DNA from: Amycolatopsis sp. CA-128772
GTDB lineage: Bacteria; Actinomycetota; Actinomycetes; Mycobacteriales; Pseudonocardiaceae
DNA length: 64,000 nucleotides
Reading direction: 5' to 3'
NCBI RefSeq assembly: GCF_002904295.1
Contig: NZ_PPHG01000098.1
Coordinates: forward strand, 1 to 64,000
The stretch's first letter is position 1. Every line of letters starts with the position of its first letter. The notes beneath the pieces were generated by a model. The model saw only the letters and a list, made by a program, of their open reading frames with translations. It made no database searches and was not told the DNA's origin. Shown piece after piece: positions 1-8,064 of the stretch. The position numbers and the translations under genes are program-made.

Positions 1-175
1 CCGCCTTACGCACGCCCCCGCCACTGGCCCCGGCAACGCGGAGGAACTGCTCGGGTTGGTTGCCGGTGTTGCCCCGGGCCGTGAAGGCGGCCGCGCCGAA
101 GAACTGCCCGGCGTAGTCACCCGCGTCGCCCGGGGCAGTGAGCCCGGCCGTCCGGATCGTCCGTGAATGCACCAC
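1..175 (-). CDS. Partial open frame, unknown protein, cut by window start
   Basis: A minus-strand frame is open from the window edge up to tandem GTG codons at 175 and 172. Third codon positions are almost all G or C, as in real genes of this window, and the residues read plausibly (for example GDYAGQFFGAAAFTARGN). I do not recognise the family. The frame stays open upstream of 175, so the true start is uncertain. It would be divergent from the membrane enzyme that follows. Confidence 0.35.
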   Translation of the reverse strand, partial: MVHSRTIRTAGLTAPGDAGDYAGQFFGAAAFTARGNTGNQPEQFLRVAGASGGGVRKA

Positions 176-277
176 CAGCAGCGAGGCGCGTGAACCGCGC
201 GGTGCCCCACGCCGTATACCGGGTGAGGATCGCCGGCCCTGCCGCACGGGCCGCGGTCGCCGCCGCGAACCGACTAC

Positions 278-1972
278 GTGAGGCCCCGCATGCTCCGACG
301 AACCGGCTCGACCGTTCCGGCCGTGACCCTGCCCGACTTCGGCCTGCCGCGGCTTGCCCGGCGGCACGCCGTCGCCGGGTGGGTGCTCACCGGGCTTGCC
401 GCGCTGCTCGTGCTCTTCGCCCTGCTCGCGCCGGATGACCTCACCGGCCTGTCCGCCGCGGCGTTCGTGCGCGTGCCGGTCGAGGGGCTGCTCGTCGCCG
501 CCGTGGTGCTCGTCCTGCCGCCGCGGCCGCGGCGGGTCGTCGCGGTGGCCGCCGGGCTGGTGCTCGGGCTGCTCGTCGTGCTGAAAGCCCTCGACACCGG
601 GTTCTACGCCACCCTCGAGAAGCCGTTCGACCCGATCTACGACTGGAGCTTCTTCCACGCCGGCGTCGAGTTCCTCGCCGGGCAGATCGGGGACGCGGCG
701 GCGCTGGCCGTGCTCGCCGGCGCCGGGCTGGTCGCGGTGGCCGTCGTGGTGCTCATGGTGCTCGCGATGCTGCGGCTGAGCCGGGTCGCCGCCGGGCGGC
801 GGACCGGGGCGACCCGGGTCGTGGCCGTGCTCGGGGTGGTCTGGATCGTCTCCTCGGTCTTCGGCGTGGAAATCGCGCCGGGCCAGCCCCTCGCCGCGCA
901 AAGCGCCGCGGCGCTGGCCTACGGCGACCTCCGTCAGGTGGGCGCCGACCTGCGGGATCAGCGGCCCTTCGGCGAGGTGGCCGCGGAAGACGCGTTCCGC
1001 GCCACCCCGGGCGGGCAGCTGCTGAACGGGCTGCGCGGCAAGAACGTCGTGCTGACCTTCGTCGAGAGCTACGGCCGGGTCGCGCTCGACGACCCCGGCT
1101 TCGCGCCCAAGATCGGCGCCACGCTCGACGCGGGCACCGCCGAGCTGCGTGCCGCCGGCATCGGCGCCAAAAGCGCGTTCCTCTCCTCCTCGACGTTCGG
1201 CGGCGGCAGCTGGCTCGCGCACTCCACCGTGCAGTCGGGGATGTGGATCACCAACCAGCAGCGCTACAACGACCTGCTCGCCGGCGACCGGCTGACGCTC
1301 GGCGGGGCGTTCCAGCGGGCGGGCTGGCGGACCGTCTGGGACGTGCCCGCGCACACCAAGGACTGGCCGGAAGGGCAGCGGTTCTACCACCCGGACGGCT
1401 ACTACGACGCCCACCACGTCGGCTACCGGGGCCCGGGGTTCGCCTACGCCACCATGCCCGACCAGTTCACGCTCTCGGTGCTGCAGCGCACCGAGCTCGC
1501 GAAGGCGACGCCGCAGCGGCCGGTGATGGCCGAGGTCGACCTCGTTTCCAGCCACGCGCCGTGGTCGCCGCGGCCCTGGCTGGTCGACTGGAACCAGGTC
1601 GGCGACGGCTCGGTCTTCGCGCCGATGCCCGCGGCGGGCGAAGCGCCGGAGTCGGTCTGGAAGGACCCCGCGAAAATCCGGGACGCCTACCGGGACGCCA
1701 CCGACTACTCCCTCAAAACGCTGATTTCGTTCGTGCAGCACTACGGCGGTGACGATCTCGTACTGGTGTTCCTCGGCGACCACCAGCCGCCGGTGGTCAC
1801 CCCGCAGGGCGCGGTGCACGACGTGCCGATCACCATTGTGGCCAAGGATCCGCGGGTGCTGGACCGGATTTCCGGCTGGGGCTGGCAGGACGGCCTGCAC
1901 CCCGGCGCGCAGGCGCCGGTCTGGAAGATGGACTCCTTCCGCGACCGGTTCCTCACCGCGTTCGCCCACTGA
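278..1972 (+). CDS. Membrane sulfatase-fold (alkaline phosphatase superfamily) protein
   Basis: A 564-residue integral membrane enzyme. The first ~200 residues hold about four hydrophobic helices; the rest is an extracytoplasmic sulfatase/alkaline-phosphatase domain. Visible landmarks are the metal-binding start FVESYGR near residue 262, a likely Thr nucleophile in STFGGGSW near 306, and the metal ligands of GDHQPP near 501. In this superfamily such membrane-anchored enzymes transfer or hydrolyse phosphate or sulfate groups on polyol polymers and lipids (LtaS-like), so a role in cell-envelope modification is likely but the substrate is unknown. GTG at 278 gives MRPRML; an in-frame ATG at 290 is an equally good start. 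Monocistronic. Confidence 0.85.
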   Translation: MRPRMLRRTGSTVPAVTLPDFGLPRLARRHAVAGWVLTGLAALLVLFALLAPDDLTGLSAAAFVRVPVEGLLVAAVVLVLPPRPRRVVAVAAGLVLGLLVVLKALDTGFYATLEKPFDPIYDWSFFHAGVEFLAGQIGDAAALAVLAGAGLVAVAVVVLMVLAMLRLSRVAAGRRTGATRVVAVLGVVWIVSSVFGVEIAPGQPLAAQSAAALAYGDLRQVGADLRDQRPFGEVAAEDAFRATPGGQLLNGLRGKNVVLTFVESYGRVALDDPGFAPKIGATLDAGTAELRAAGIGAKSAFLSSSTFGGGSWLAHSTVQSGMWITNQQRYNDLLAGDRLTLGGAFQRAGWRTVWDVPAHTKDWPEGQRFYHPDGYYDAHHVGYRGPGFAYATMPDQFTLSVLQRTELAKATPQRPVMAEVDLVSSHAPWSPRPWLVDWNQVGDGSVFAPMPAAGEAPESVWKDPAKIRDAYRDATDYSLKTLISFVQHYGGDDLVLVFLGDHQPPVVTPQGAVHDVPITIVAKDPRVLDRISGWGWQDGLHPGAQAPVWKMDSFRDRFLTAFAH

Positions 1973-2090
1973 CCGTCCACTTCGGACACCCTCGCCGCCG
2001 GGGCCCGGGGCTTCCGCCGGCCGCCCGGTGCGCCTATCGTGGGAGGGCCGGGCGGGGGAGCCCGGCCGATCCACGGACACGGGAGGGTAA

Positions 2091-3332
2091 GTGGATCAGC
2101 AGGGGGAGTTCACCGCCGTGCACCCGTCCGGAGGCACCCGGCTGCGCACCGCGCCGCCCGGCGTCCTGCCGTACTACCTGGTGCTGGAGGCCGCCGCCGT
2201 CGCGCTGCCGTTCCTCGTCCCGTCGACGGCGCCGACGGCCCGGGAATGGCTGTCCTTCGCGATCCTGCTGGGGTCGGCCGTCGCCCAGGCGGAGCTGTCG
2301 GCCCAGGCCGAGCGGATGCAGCGGTTCCTGGCCCGCAACCCGCACGTCAGCCTGAGCTCGGTCTGGATCTTCGCCGCGGCATTGGTGATGCCGCCCGGGC
2401 TCGCCGCCGTGCTGACCGTGCTGATCTACGTGCACGCGTGGCTGCGGACGGCCGACGTGCCCGGGGTGCGGCCGTACCGGGTGACCTGCTCGGTGGCCAC
2501 CTGCGTGGTGACCGCCTTCGCCGCCTGGGCCGTCGCCGACGTCTTCGGCACCGGTGCGGGCGCGCCGGGGGTGGCGGAGACGGTCGCCGCCGGGCTGACG
2601 TTCTTCCTGGTCAACACGCTGCTGGTGATGATCGGGTTCAAGCTGCACGAGCCGTCCCGGCCCTGGCTGTCGCTCGCGGGGTCGGTGCCGGAGAACGTGC
2701 TCGACGCGGCCACGCTGTGCTTCGGGGGCGTCGCCGCGGTGCTGCTCACCGCGCAGCCGTGGCTGGTGGCGCTGCTGGTGCTGCCGCTCGTGCTGCTGCG
2801 CCGCGGCGAACTCGGGCGGCAGCTGGCCCTGCGGGCGCGCGACCACACGACCGGGCTGCTCACCATCGCGGAGTGGCGGGCGCGGGCGGAGGCCGAGCTG
2901 GAGCGGGCGCGGCGCACCGGCGGCGCGTGCGGGATCCTGATGATCGACCTGGACCACTTCAAGCGCGTCAACGACACCCACGGCCACCTCGCGGGCGACG
3001 ACGTGCTGCGCGCGGTCGCCCGGGCCGTCCGCGGCGAGGTGCGGATCTACGACGCGGTCGGCCGGTTCGGCGGCGAGGAGTTCGTGGTGCTGCTGCCCGG
3101 CATCGGGCCGGGCCATGCGGCGGCGGTCGCCGAGCGGATCCGCGACGCGGTGGCGGGCCTGGTCGTCGAAACGGCCCACGGCCCCGGCCGCATCGACGGG
3201 CTGTCGGTGTCGATCGGGGTGGCGGTGCACCCGGCGGCCGGCCACGGTGTGGACCAGGTGCTCGGGGCCGCGGACAAGGCCGTGTACGAGGCGAAGAACA
3301 CCGGGCGGAACCGGGTCTGCGTGCGCCGGTGA
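2091..3332 (+). CDS. Membrane diguanylate cyclase (GGDEF)
   Basis: 413 residues. About six hydrophobic helices form an N-terminal sensor (residues ~20-235), followed by a GGDEF domain. The active-site motif is GGEEF at ~327-331, with the substrate-binding IDLDHFKRVND segment before it. An RxxD inhibitory site (RIYD) lies exactly five residues upstream of GGEEF, so product feedback inhibition is expected. It should make cyclic di-GMP from two GTP. No EAL domain is attached. GTG start at 2091 is supported by GGGAGGG about four bases upstream of the spacer. It is followed by a strong hairpin, so it probably forms its own transcription unit. Confidence 0.93.
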   Translation: MDQQGEFTAVHPSGGTRLRTAPPGVLPYYLVLEAAAVALPFLVPSTAPTAREWLSFAILLGSAVAQAELSAQAERMQRFLARNPHVSLSSVWIFAAALVMPPGLAAVLTVLIYVHAWLRTADVPGVRPYRVTCSVATCVVTAFAAWAVADVFGTGAGAPGVAETVAAGLTFFLVNTLLVMIGFKLHEPSRPWLSLAGSVPENVLDAATLCFGGVAAVLLTAQPWLVALLVLPLVLLRRGELGRQLALRARDHTTGLLTIAEWRARAEAELERARRTGGACGILMIDLDHFKRVNDTHGHLAGDDVLRAVARAVRGEVRIYDAVGRFGGEEFVVLLPGIGPGHAAAVAERIRDAVAGLVVETAHGPGRIDGLSVSIGVAVHPAAGHGVDQVLGAADKAVYEAKNTGRNRVCVRR

Positions 3333-3336
3333 AGCA

Positions 3337-3368
3337 CGCGCCATCCGGCCGGGGTGGCCGGATGCGCG
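3337..3368 (+). terminator. Intrinsic-type hairpin after the diguanylate cyclase
   Basis: Directly after the stop codon, CATCCGGCC (3342-3350) and GGCCGGATG (3356-3364) form a perfect 9-bp stem with a 5-base loop. Four more outer pairs form if one C at 3341 is bulged. There is no T-tract, as is common for actinomycete terminators. Confidence 0.6.
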
Positions 3369-3369
3369 C

Positions 3370-3678
3370 CCGCGGCGGTGGGACGGACGGGCACGCCGGT
3401 TGCCCGGCAGACTCCCGTTCGGCGCACGGCCGCCGGGCCCGTGTTGTACTTGGTTCAGACCTTTGGCGGCGCGCCGCGCGCGGGCCGGCGCCCGGCTGGT
3501 CCTCTTTCGTGTGCGCGCGGCAAACCCTTGTGCGCCAACGCCTTCTCGTGATCACTCTACATCGGACAGTCGGTCCGGACTTCCGGACAGAAGACCGGAC
3601 AAACCTGGACCAGCCGGGATTCCGCCCGCACACTCGGCGGACGGTGTGTTTCTTTCCCCCGGCCTTGGAGGAGTTCCC
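3370..3678 (+). promoter_or_regulatory. Long leader/promoter region before the S1 protease
   Basis: A 309-bp stretch without a supported gene. Between about 3560 and 3605 the hexamer CCGGAC or its close variants recurs several times (CGGACAGTCGG, GTCCGGAC, TTCCGGACAG, GACCGGACA), which could be a clustered regulator site. GGAGGAG at 3667-3673 is the ribosome binding site of the protease. I cannot place a promoter with confidence. Confidence 0.35.
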
Positions 3679-4806
3679 ATGCGTCGAAGAATCGCCCTGG
3701 CCCTCGGCGGCGCCGCCGTCCTCACGGCGTCCCTCGCCTCCGCTTCCCTGAGCCCCGCCGCCGCGCAGGCGTCACCCGGGCTGATCGCCGCCATGCAGCG
3801 GGACTTCGGGCTGACCGCCGCGCAGGCGTCGACCCGGCTGACCCAGGAAATGAGCGCCACGAGGGTGCTGCCGGCCGCGCAGCGCGCCGCCGGGGCCGCC
3901 TTCGGCGGGGCGTGGTTCGATCCCGCGCTCGGCAAGCTCGTCGTCGGCGTGACCGACCCGGCCGCGGCCGGGGCCGTCCGGCAGGCCGGCGCCGAGCCGG
4001 CCACCGCCCGGATCAGCGCGGCGAAGCTCGACGCCACCAAAGCCGCGATCGACGCCGCCGCCAAGGCGGTCCCCGCGCCGGCGGCGGTCAGCGGCTGGCG
4101 CACCGACCCGCGGGCCGGCAGCGTCGTGGTCACCGTGGCGCCGGGCGCGCACGGCGCCGACGTCGACGCTTTCCTGGCCCGGGCGGCGAAAGCCGGCCCG
4201 GTCACGGTGGCGACCGCACCGGCCGCCGAGCCCTTCTCGGCCGGCACCGTCGGCGGCGATCCGTACTACATCAACGGGAACGTCCGCTGCTCGATCGGGT
4301 TCTCCGTGCAGGGCGGGTTCGTCAGCGCCGGGCACTGCGGCGGGGCCGGCAGCTCGGTCGCCGGCTGGGACGGCTCGTGGATGGGCACCTTCGCCGGCTC
4401 TTCCTTCCCCGGCAACGACTATTCGTTCATCCGCATCGGCGGCGGCTGGTGGACCGCGCCGGTCGTGCTCGGCTGGGGCACGGTGAGCGACGCGCTCGTC
4501 CGCGGCTCCTGGGTCGCGCCGGTCGGCACGTCGGTGTGCCGCTCGGGCTCGACCACGCACTGGCACTGCGGCACCGTGCTGGGGCAGAACGAGACGGTCA
4601 ACTACGCCCAGGGCGCGGTCTACCAGATGACCCGGACGAACGTCTGCGCCGAGCCCGGCGACTCCGGCGGCTCGTTCATCACCGGTGACCAGGCCCAGGG
4701 CGTCACCTCCGGCGGGTGGGGCAACTGCAGCTCCGGCGGGGAGACCTGGTTCCAGCCGGTGAACGAAATCCTGCAGACCTACGGCCTCTCGCTCGTCACG
4801 GCGTGA
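3679..4806 (+). CDS. Secreted S1 serine protease, streptogrisin/alpha-lytic type
   Basis: 375-residue preproprotein. A Sec-type signal peptide (MRRRIALALGG onward, ending near AQAS) is followed by a propeptide (~35-190) with the pattern seen in alpha-lytic protease pro-regions, then the chymotrypsin-fold domain. The triad is visible as His219 in AGHCGG, Asp247 in GNDYSF and Ser329 in GDSGGS. Cysteine pairs typical of streptogrisins are present. It is expected to fold with the help of its propeptide, cleave itself and degrade extracellular protein. ATG 3679 is chosen because of GGAGGAG six bases upstream and the signal peptide that begins there. Confidence 0.95.
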   Translation: MRRRIALALGGAAVLTASLASASLSPAAAQASPGLIAAMQRDFGLTAAQASTRLTQEMSATRVLPAAQRAAGAAFGGAWFDPALGKLVVGVTDPAAAGAVRQAGAEPATARISAAKLDATKAAIDAAAKAVPAPAAVSGWRTDPRAGSVVVTVAPGAHGADVDAFLARAAKAGPVTVATAPAAEPFSAGTVGGDPYYINGNVRCSIGFSVQGGFVSAGHCGGAGSSVAGWDGSWMGTFAGSSFPGNDYSFIRIGGGWWTAPVVLGWGTVSDALVRGSWVAPVGTSVCRSGSTTHWHCGTVLGQNETVNYAQGAVYQMTRTNVCAEPGDSGGSFITGDQAQGVTSGGWGNCSSGGETWFQPVNEILQTYGLSLVTA

Positions 4807-4905
4807 GGCGGACCGGCGGCGGTGCGATGAATCCGGCGGCCGCCGCCGGTAGGTACCGGTGTCCACCGCGCCGCCCGGCGCGGTGCGGGAACACCGGGAG
4901 CGGAC

Positions 4906-5457
4906 ATGAGCGTGATCGTGGTCGAATTCATCACCCTGGACGGCGTCGTCGACGACCCCGACGGGTCCGCCGGCACGGCCACCGGCGGCTGGGCGTTCCG
5001 GCACGGGCGGGAGGCGGTCTCCGGGGACAAGTTCGGGCTCGGGCCCCTGCTGGAGACCGGGACCCTGCTGTTCGGCCGGGCCACCTGGGAGCTGTTCGCG
5101 AAGCTGTGGCCGGGCCGGTCGGGCGAGTTCGCCGACCGGCTCAACGCGATGCCGAAGCTGGTGGCCTCGCGCACCCTCACCGACGTCGGCGCCTGGCAGA
5201 ACTCGGCGTTGCTGCACGGCGACCTCGTCGAGGCGGTGTCCCGCGAGGAGCGCGACGTCATCGTCATCGGCTCGATCGGGATCGCGCAGACCCTCGGCCG
5301 GCACGACCTGGTCGACGAGTACCGCCTGCTGGTGTTCCCCAGCGCGGTCGGCGAAGGCCGGCGGCTCTTCGACGGCGCGGCCGCCGACCTGCAGCTCGTG
5401 TCGAGCACGCCGGTCGGCGCCGGGGTGCTGGGCACCTACCGGCGCAGCCGCGCGTGA
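4906..5457 (+). CDS. RibD C-terminal/dihydrofolate-reductase-fold protein
   Basis: 183-residue single-domain protein of the RibD_C family. It opens with the typical VVEFITLDGVVDDP strand-loop, has FGRATWELF and the IVIGSIGIAQTL segment that in this fold lies at the nucleotide-binding site, and ends LGTYRRSRA. Members are NADPH-dependent reductases by homology, but most actinomycete copies have no known substrate. GAGCGGAC precedes the ATG. The stop codon lies inside a hairpin shared with the convergent gene. Confidence 0.85.
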   Translation: MSVIVVEFITLDGVVDDPDGSAGTATGGWAFRHGREAVSGDKFGLGPLLETGTLLFGRATWELFAKLWPGRSGEFADRLNAMPKLVASRTLTDVGAWQNSALLHGDLVEAVSREERDVIVIGSIGIAQTLGRHDLVDEYRLLVFPSAVGEGRRLFDGAAADLQLVSSTPVGAGVLGTYRRSRA

Positions 5458-5471
5458 CGGCCGGCGTCACG
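5453..5471. terminator. Bidirectional hairpin between convergent genes
   Basis: CGTGACG (5453-5459) and CGTCACG (5465-5471) form a perfect 7-bp stem around a 5-base loop. The stem contains the stop codons of both convergent frames (TGA at 5455 on plus, TGA at 5469 on minus). Confidence 0.55.
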
Positions 5472-6390
5472 ACCGCAGGACGAACGCGGCGACGTCGTGG
5501 CCGAGCTGCCGCCCGGCTTCGGTGACCGGCCGCCAGATCCGGTTGTGGTACTTGGCGTCGTAGAAGGCGATCACGGCGTCGGCGAAGCTCAGGTTGAGCC
5601 GCGCGAACACCCGGGCCGCGACGAGCAGGCCGCTGCCCGACCCACCGACGACGGCCTGGGCGATCTCGTTCCAGTAGTGCCAGATCGGCGCGGCCCAGAA
5701 CCGCGCCTGCACGGTCTCGTCGGCGGTGCGGGTGGTGCTGGTGTCGCGCCCCGCCGCGGCCACCTCGTCCAGGGCGTTCGCGTACCGGGCGCTGCTCAGC
5801 GCGGGGTACGGGCCGGGCCGGAACTGCCCGGCCCGGCCGAGCACGAACGGCGTCACGGCGGCCCAGTGGGTGAACGCGGCAGGGGCGAACGCGGGCGGCG
5901 TCGGCCGGTACTGCCCGGGGGCGGTGCCCGGCGGCAGCGCCGGGGGAGCGGCGGCCGAGCCGTCGCCCGCCCGCAGGCCCAGCAGCAGCCGGGCGACCAG
6001 CCGCCCGGCCCGGACACCGGCGTCCCGCGCGGCGGCCGGCGTCACCCCGGCGAGCTGGCTCGCCGGCAGGCTCGCCGGCTCGTCGGCCCGGGTGGGGTAG
6101 AGCGTGGCCAGCACCTCGTGGGCGGCCTGGGCCGCGGCCGCCGCGGCCGCCTCGGGCGCCGCGCGCCCGGGCACGTCGACGGTGAACAGGGAGGGCCGCC
6201 CGGTGCCGGTGGTCGCGACGACGGCGTCGTGGATCGCCGCGTGCAGCAGGGCGAAGCTGCGGGTGGGGTGCACGGTCGCCGGCTGCAGCCCGGCCGTGCG
6301 CACGATGGCCAGCAGCTTCCGGTTCCAGGCGTACTGCGCCGATCGTCACGAATCCGACCACAGCCACGGCCGCATGGCTTCGGAGGAACA
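5467..6390 (-). pseudogene. Decayed vanadium haloperoxidase/PAP2-like gene
   Basis: The long frame (5467-6303) resembles the N-terminal half of secreted vanadium-dependent haloperoxidase-like phosphoesterases: LLAIVRTAG, SFALLHAAIHDAV and, near the end, YDAKYHNRIWRPVTEAG, which carries the first catalytic K..RP element. It stops ~16 residues later, so the PSGH and terminal His motifs of the family (normally 400+ residues) are missing. The family-like start AQYAWNRKLLAIVRT is in frame just upstream of 6303 but has no start codon before a TGA. A signal-peptide-like stretch (HAAVAVVGFVTIGA) lies in another frame over 6345-6390. I read it as a gene with a 5' frameshift and a lost 3' half. Confidence 0.6.
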
Positions 6391-6430
6391 GGCACGTCTC
6401 GGGGGCGGGCGGCCTGCTTTCGGCCGGATT

Positions 6431-6450
6431 CGTAACCCGGGCGCGTATCC
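6431..6450 (+). promoter_or_regulatory. Putative ECF promoter/operator motif, copy 1
   Basis: CGTAACCC-GG-GCGCGTAT lies 40 bases upstream of the sigma-factor start. The same 8+2+8 pattern recurs at 7755-7772 before the cupredoxin gene of the same operon. Two copies in one operon suggest a site for the encoded sigma factor or a partner regulator. The two half-elements are too close to be a normal -35/-10 pair. Confidence 0.45.
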
Positions 6451-6488
6451 CTCGGAGGCGGGAAAAGTCGGTGGGGAGAAGGCGGGCG

Positions 6489-7070
6489 GTGCCGGTGGCA
6501 CAGCGGTTCCGGCGCAGGCGCGCCGAACAGGACGAAGCGGGCGCGGCACCGCGCCCGCGGCTGCACGCGGTCGGGGCGGACGTCTACCCGGACTGGGGGG
6601 CGGTCTACCGCGACAACGTCGCCCGCGTGTACCGGCTGATGTTCTCGAAGGTCGGCAACCGGCCGGACGCCGAGGACCTCACCACCGAGGTCTTCCTGAC
6701 CGCGTTGCGGCCGTTGCGCGTCTCGGCGAGCGTGGGCGAGGTGCGCGCGTACCTGCTGGCCACCGCGCGGACCGTGCTGGCCGGGCACTGGCGACGCACG
6801 CTCGGCCGGGAGATCACCACCCTGGACGAAGAGCGTGACGTCGCCGCTTTCGAAGCGGAGACGGTGGATCCCGGCATCCTGGTCCGCGCCGAAGCGATCC
6901 TCGCGCTCCTGCCGGAGCGGTACGGGCGGATCCTGCGGCTGCGGTTCCTGCAGGCCTGTTCGCTGAAGGAAGCGGCAGAGCAGCTGGGCACCACCGTGGG
7001 CAACGCGAAGGTGCTGCAGCACCGGGCGCTGCGGCAGGCGGCCCAGCTGGCGGAAGGGATGGAGACGTGA
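6489..7070 (+). CDS. ECF RNA polymerase sigma factor
   Basis: 193 residues with region 2 (DWGAVYRDNVARVYRLMFSK, AEDLTTEVFLTAL) and region 4 (LPERYGRILRLRFLQACSLKEAAEQLG) joined by a short linker, as in ECF sigma factors. No anti-sigma factor is adjacent; instead a membrane Rieske protein follows with a GTGA overlap, so that protein or another operon member may be the redox sensor. GTG 6489 is preferred because GGAGAAGG lies six bases upstream; GTG 6471 would also be in frame. Confidence 0.88.
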   Translation: MPVAQRFRRRRAEQDEAGAAPRPRLHAVGADVYPDWGAVYRDNVARVYRLMFSKVGNRPDAEDLTTEVFLTALRPLRVSASVGEVRAYLLATARTVLAGHWRRTLGREITTLDEERDVAAFEAETVDPGILVRAEAILALLPERYGRILRLRFLQACSLKEAAEQLGTTVGNAKVLQHRALRQAAQLAEGMET

Positions 7071-7759
7071 GCACTCGAGGCGTCCGCCGGTTCGTGAAGG
7101 ACCTTTTGCGGCGGCGACGGCCGCGCCCGTTCGCGGCCGGTCCGGGCGACGAGGCCGAGCTGCGGACCGCGGTGCTGCTGCGCGCGGCCCGGCCCGGGGG
7201 TGCGGCGGCGAGCGAGGAGTTCGTCGCCGGGCTGCACCGCCGGCTGGCCGAGGAACTCGGCGAACCCGCGCCCGCACCGGGCGGCAACCGCCGCCGGTTC
7301 ATCCAGGTGTCCTCGGCCGCCGCGGTGGCGGCCGCCGCGGGCGCCGGCGTCGAATACCTGGTGACGTCGGAGGCCGAACCGGCCGCGACGCCGCCGGCAC
7401 CGCCTCCGGAGGAGACGACGCTGCGGCCGGGGAACGGCGAGTGGCGGGCCGTCGTCGCGGCGCACGACCTGCCCGAGGGCGGGGCGCGGCCGTTCGACTT
7501 CGGGGCGGTGGCCGGGTTCGTGCACCGGTCCGGCGGGCAGGTGCAGGCGGTCTCGGCGACCTGCACGCACCTCGGGTGCCGGCTGAGCCTGGACGCGCCG
7601 GCGCGGCGGCTGAACTGCCCGTGCCACCGGACGTCGTTCGCCGCCGACGGCGTGGTGCTGACGCACCAGCTGCCGGTGACGCCGCCGCCGTTGCCGCACC
7701 TGGTGGTGCGCGAAGCCGGGGGAGTGGTCGAAGTGCTGGTTCCGCCCGCCGGGGCGTAA
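7067..7759 (+). CDS. Membrane-anchored Rieske [2Fe-2S] protein
   Basis: 230 residues. An N-terminal cytoplasmic part ends in RRRFIQVSSAAAVAAAAGAGVEYLV, a twin-arginine-like anchor. The Rieske fold follows, with cluster ligands Cys166/His168 in CTHLGC and Cys184/His187 in CPCH, plus the second cysteines of each motif that can form the stabilising disulfide. The protein should transfer electrons outside the membrane, probably through the neighbouring cupredoxin. Start GTG overlaps the sigma-factor stop. The sigma/Rieske pairing suggests redox-linked gene control, which is inference. Confidence 0.9.
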   Translation: MSTRGVRRFVKDLLRRRRPRPFAAGPGDEAELRTAVLLRAARPGGAAASEEFVAGLHRRLAEELGEPAPAPGGNRRRFIQVSSAAAVAAAAGAGVEYLVTSEAEPAATPPAPPPEETTLRPGNGEWRAVVAAHDLPEGGARPFDFGAVAGFVHRSGGQVQAVSATCTHLGCRLSLDAPARRLNCPCHRTSFAADGVVLTHQLPVTPPPLPHLVVREAGGVVEVLVPPAGA

Positions 7760-7772
7760 CCCCCGCGCGTAT
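7755..7772 (+). promoter_or_regulatory. Putative ECF promoter/operator motif, copy 2
   Basis: CGTAACCC-CC-GCGCGTAT, identical in both 8-base halves to the copy at 6431. It overlaps the stop codon of the Rieske gene and lies 26 bases before the cupredoxin start, where it could drive an internal promoter. Confidence 0.45.
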
Positions 7773-7797
7773 TCCAGTCGTGAGGATTTCCGTTGCG

Positions 7798-8064
7798 GTG
7801 AAACACTTCCTGCTCGTGGGTGCGGCGGCGCTGGCGCTCACGGCCTGTACCGCGCAACCGCCGCCCGCGGCGCCGCCGTCGTCGTCGATGCCCGGCATGT
7901 CGAGCATGGCGCCGCCGTCGTCGTCCGTGGCCGAGAACGCCACCTCGAACGCCCACCCTCCAAACCGGACAGTCCTGTTCGTACACGTTCACCACCCCGG
8001 TACGTTCGGATACCTGTGCACCATCCACCCGTTCATGACCGCCACCGTGACGGTGACGCCGTGA
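7798..8064 (+). pseudogene. Cupredoxin lipoprotein with internal deletion and frameshift
   Basis: The frame starts with a clear lipoprotein signal (VKHFLLVGAAALALTAC) and a Ser/Pro/Met linker, and ends with the copper-site segment FGYLCTIHPFMTATVTV, which has the Cys-His-Met ligands of plastocyanin-like proteins. The residues expected just before it, LQTGQSCSYTFTTP, are in the next frame (about 7955-7998). One C missing from the run at 7995-7998 would explain the return shift. The first beta strands and the first copper His are absent, so an earlier internal deletion also occurred. Probably non-functional unless the sequence is wrong. Confidence 0.65.
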
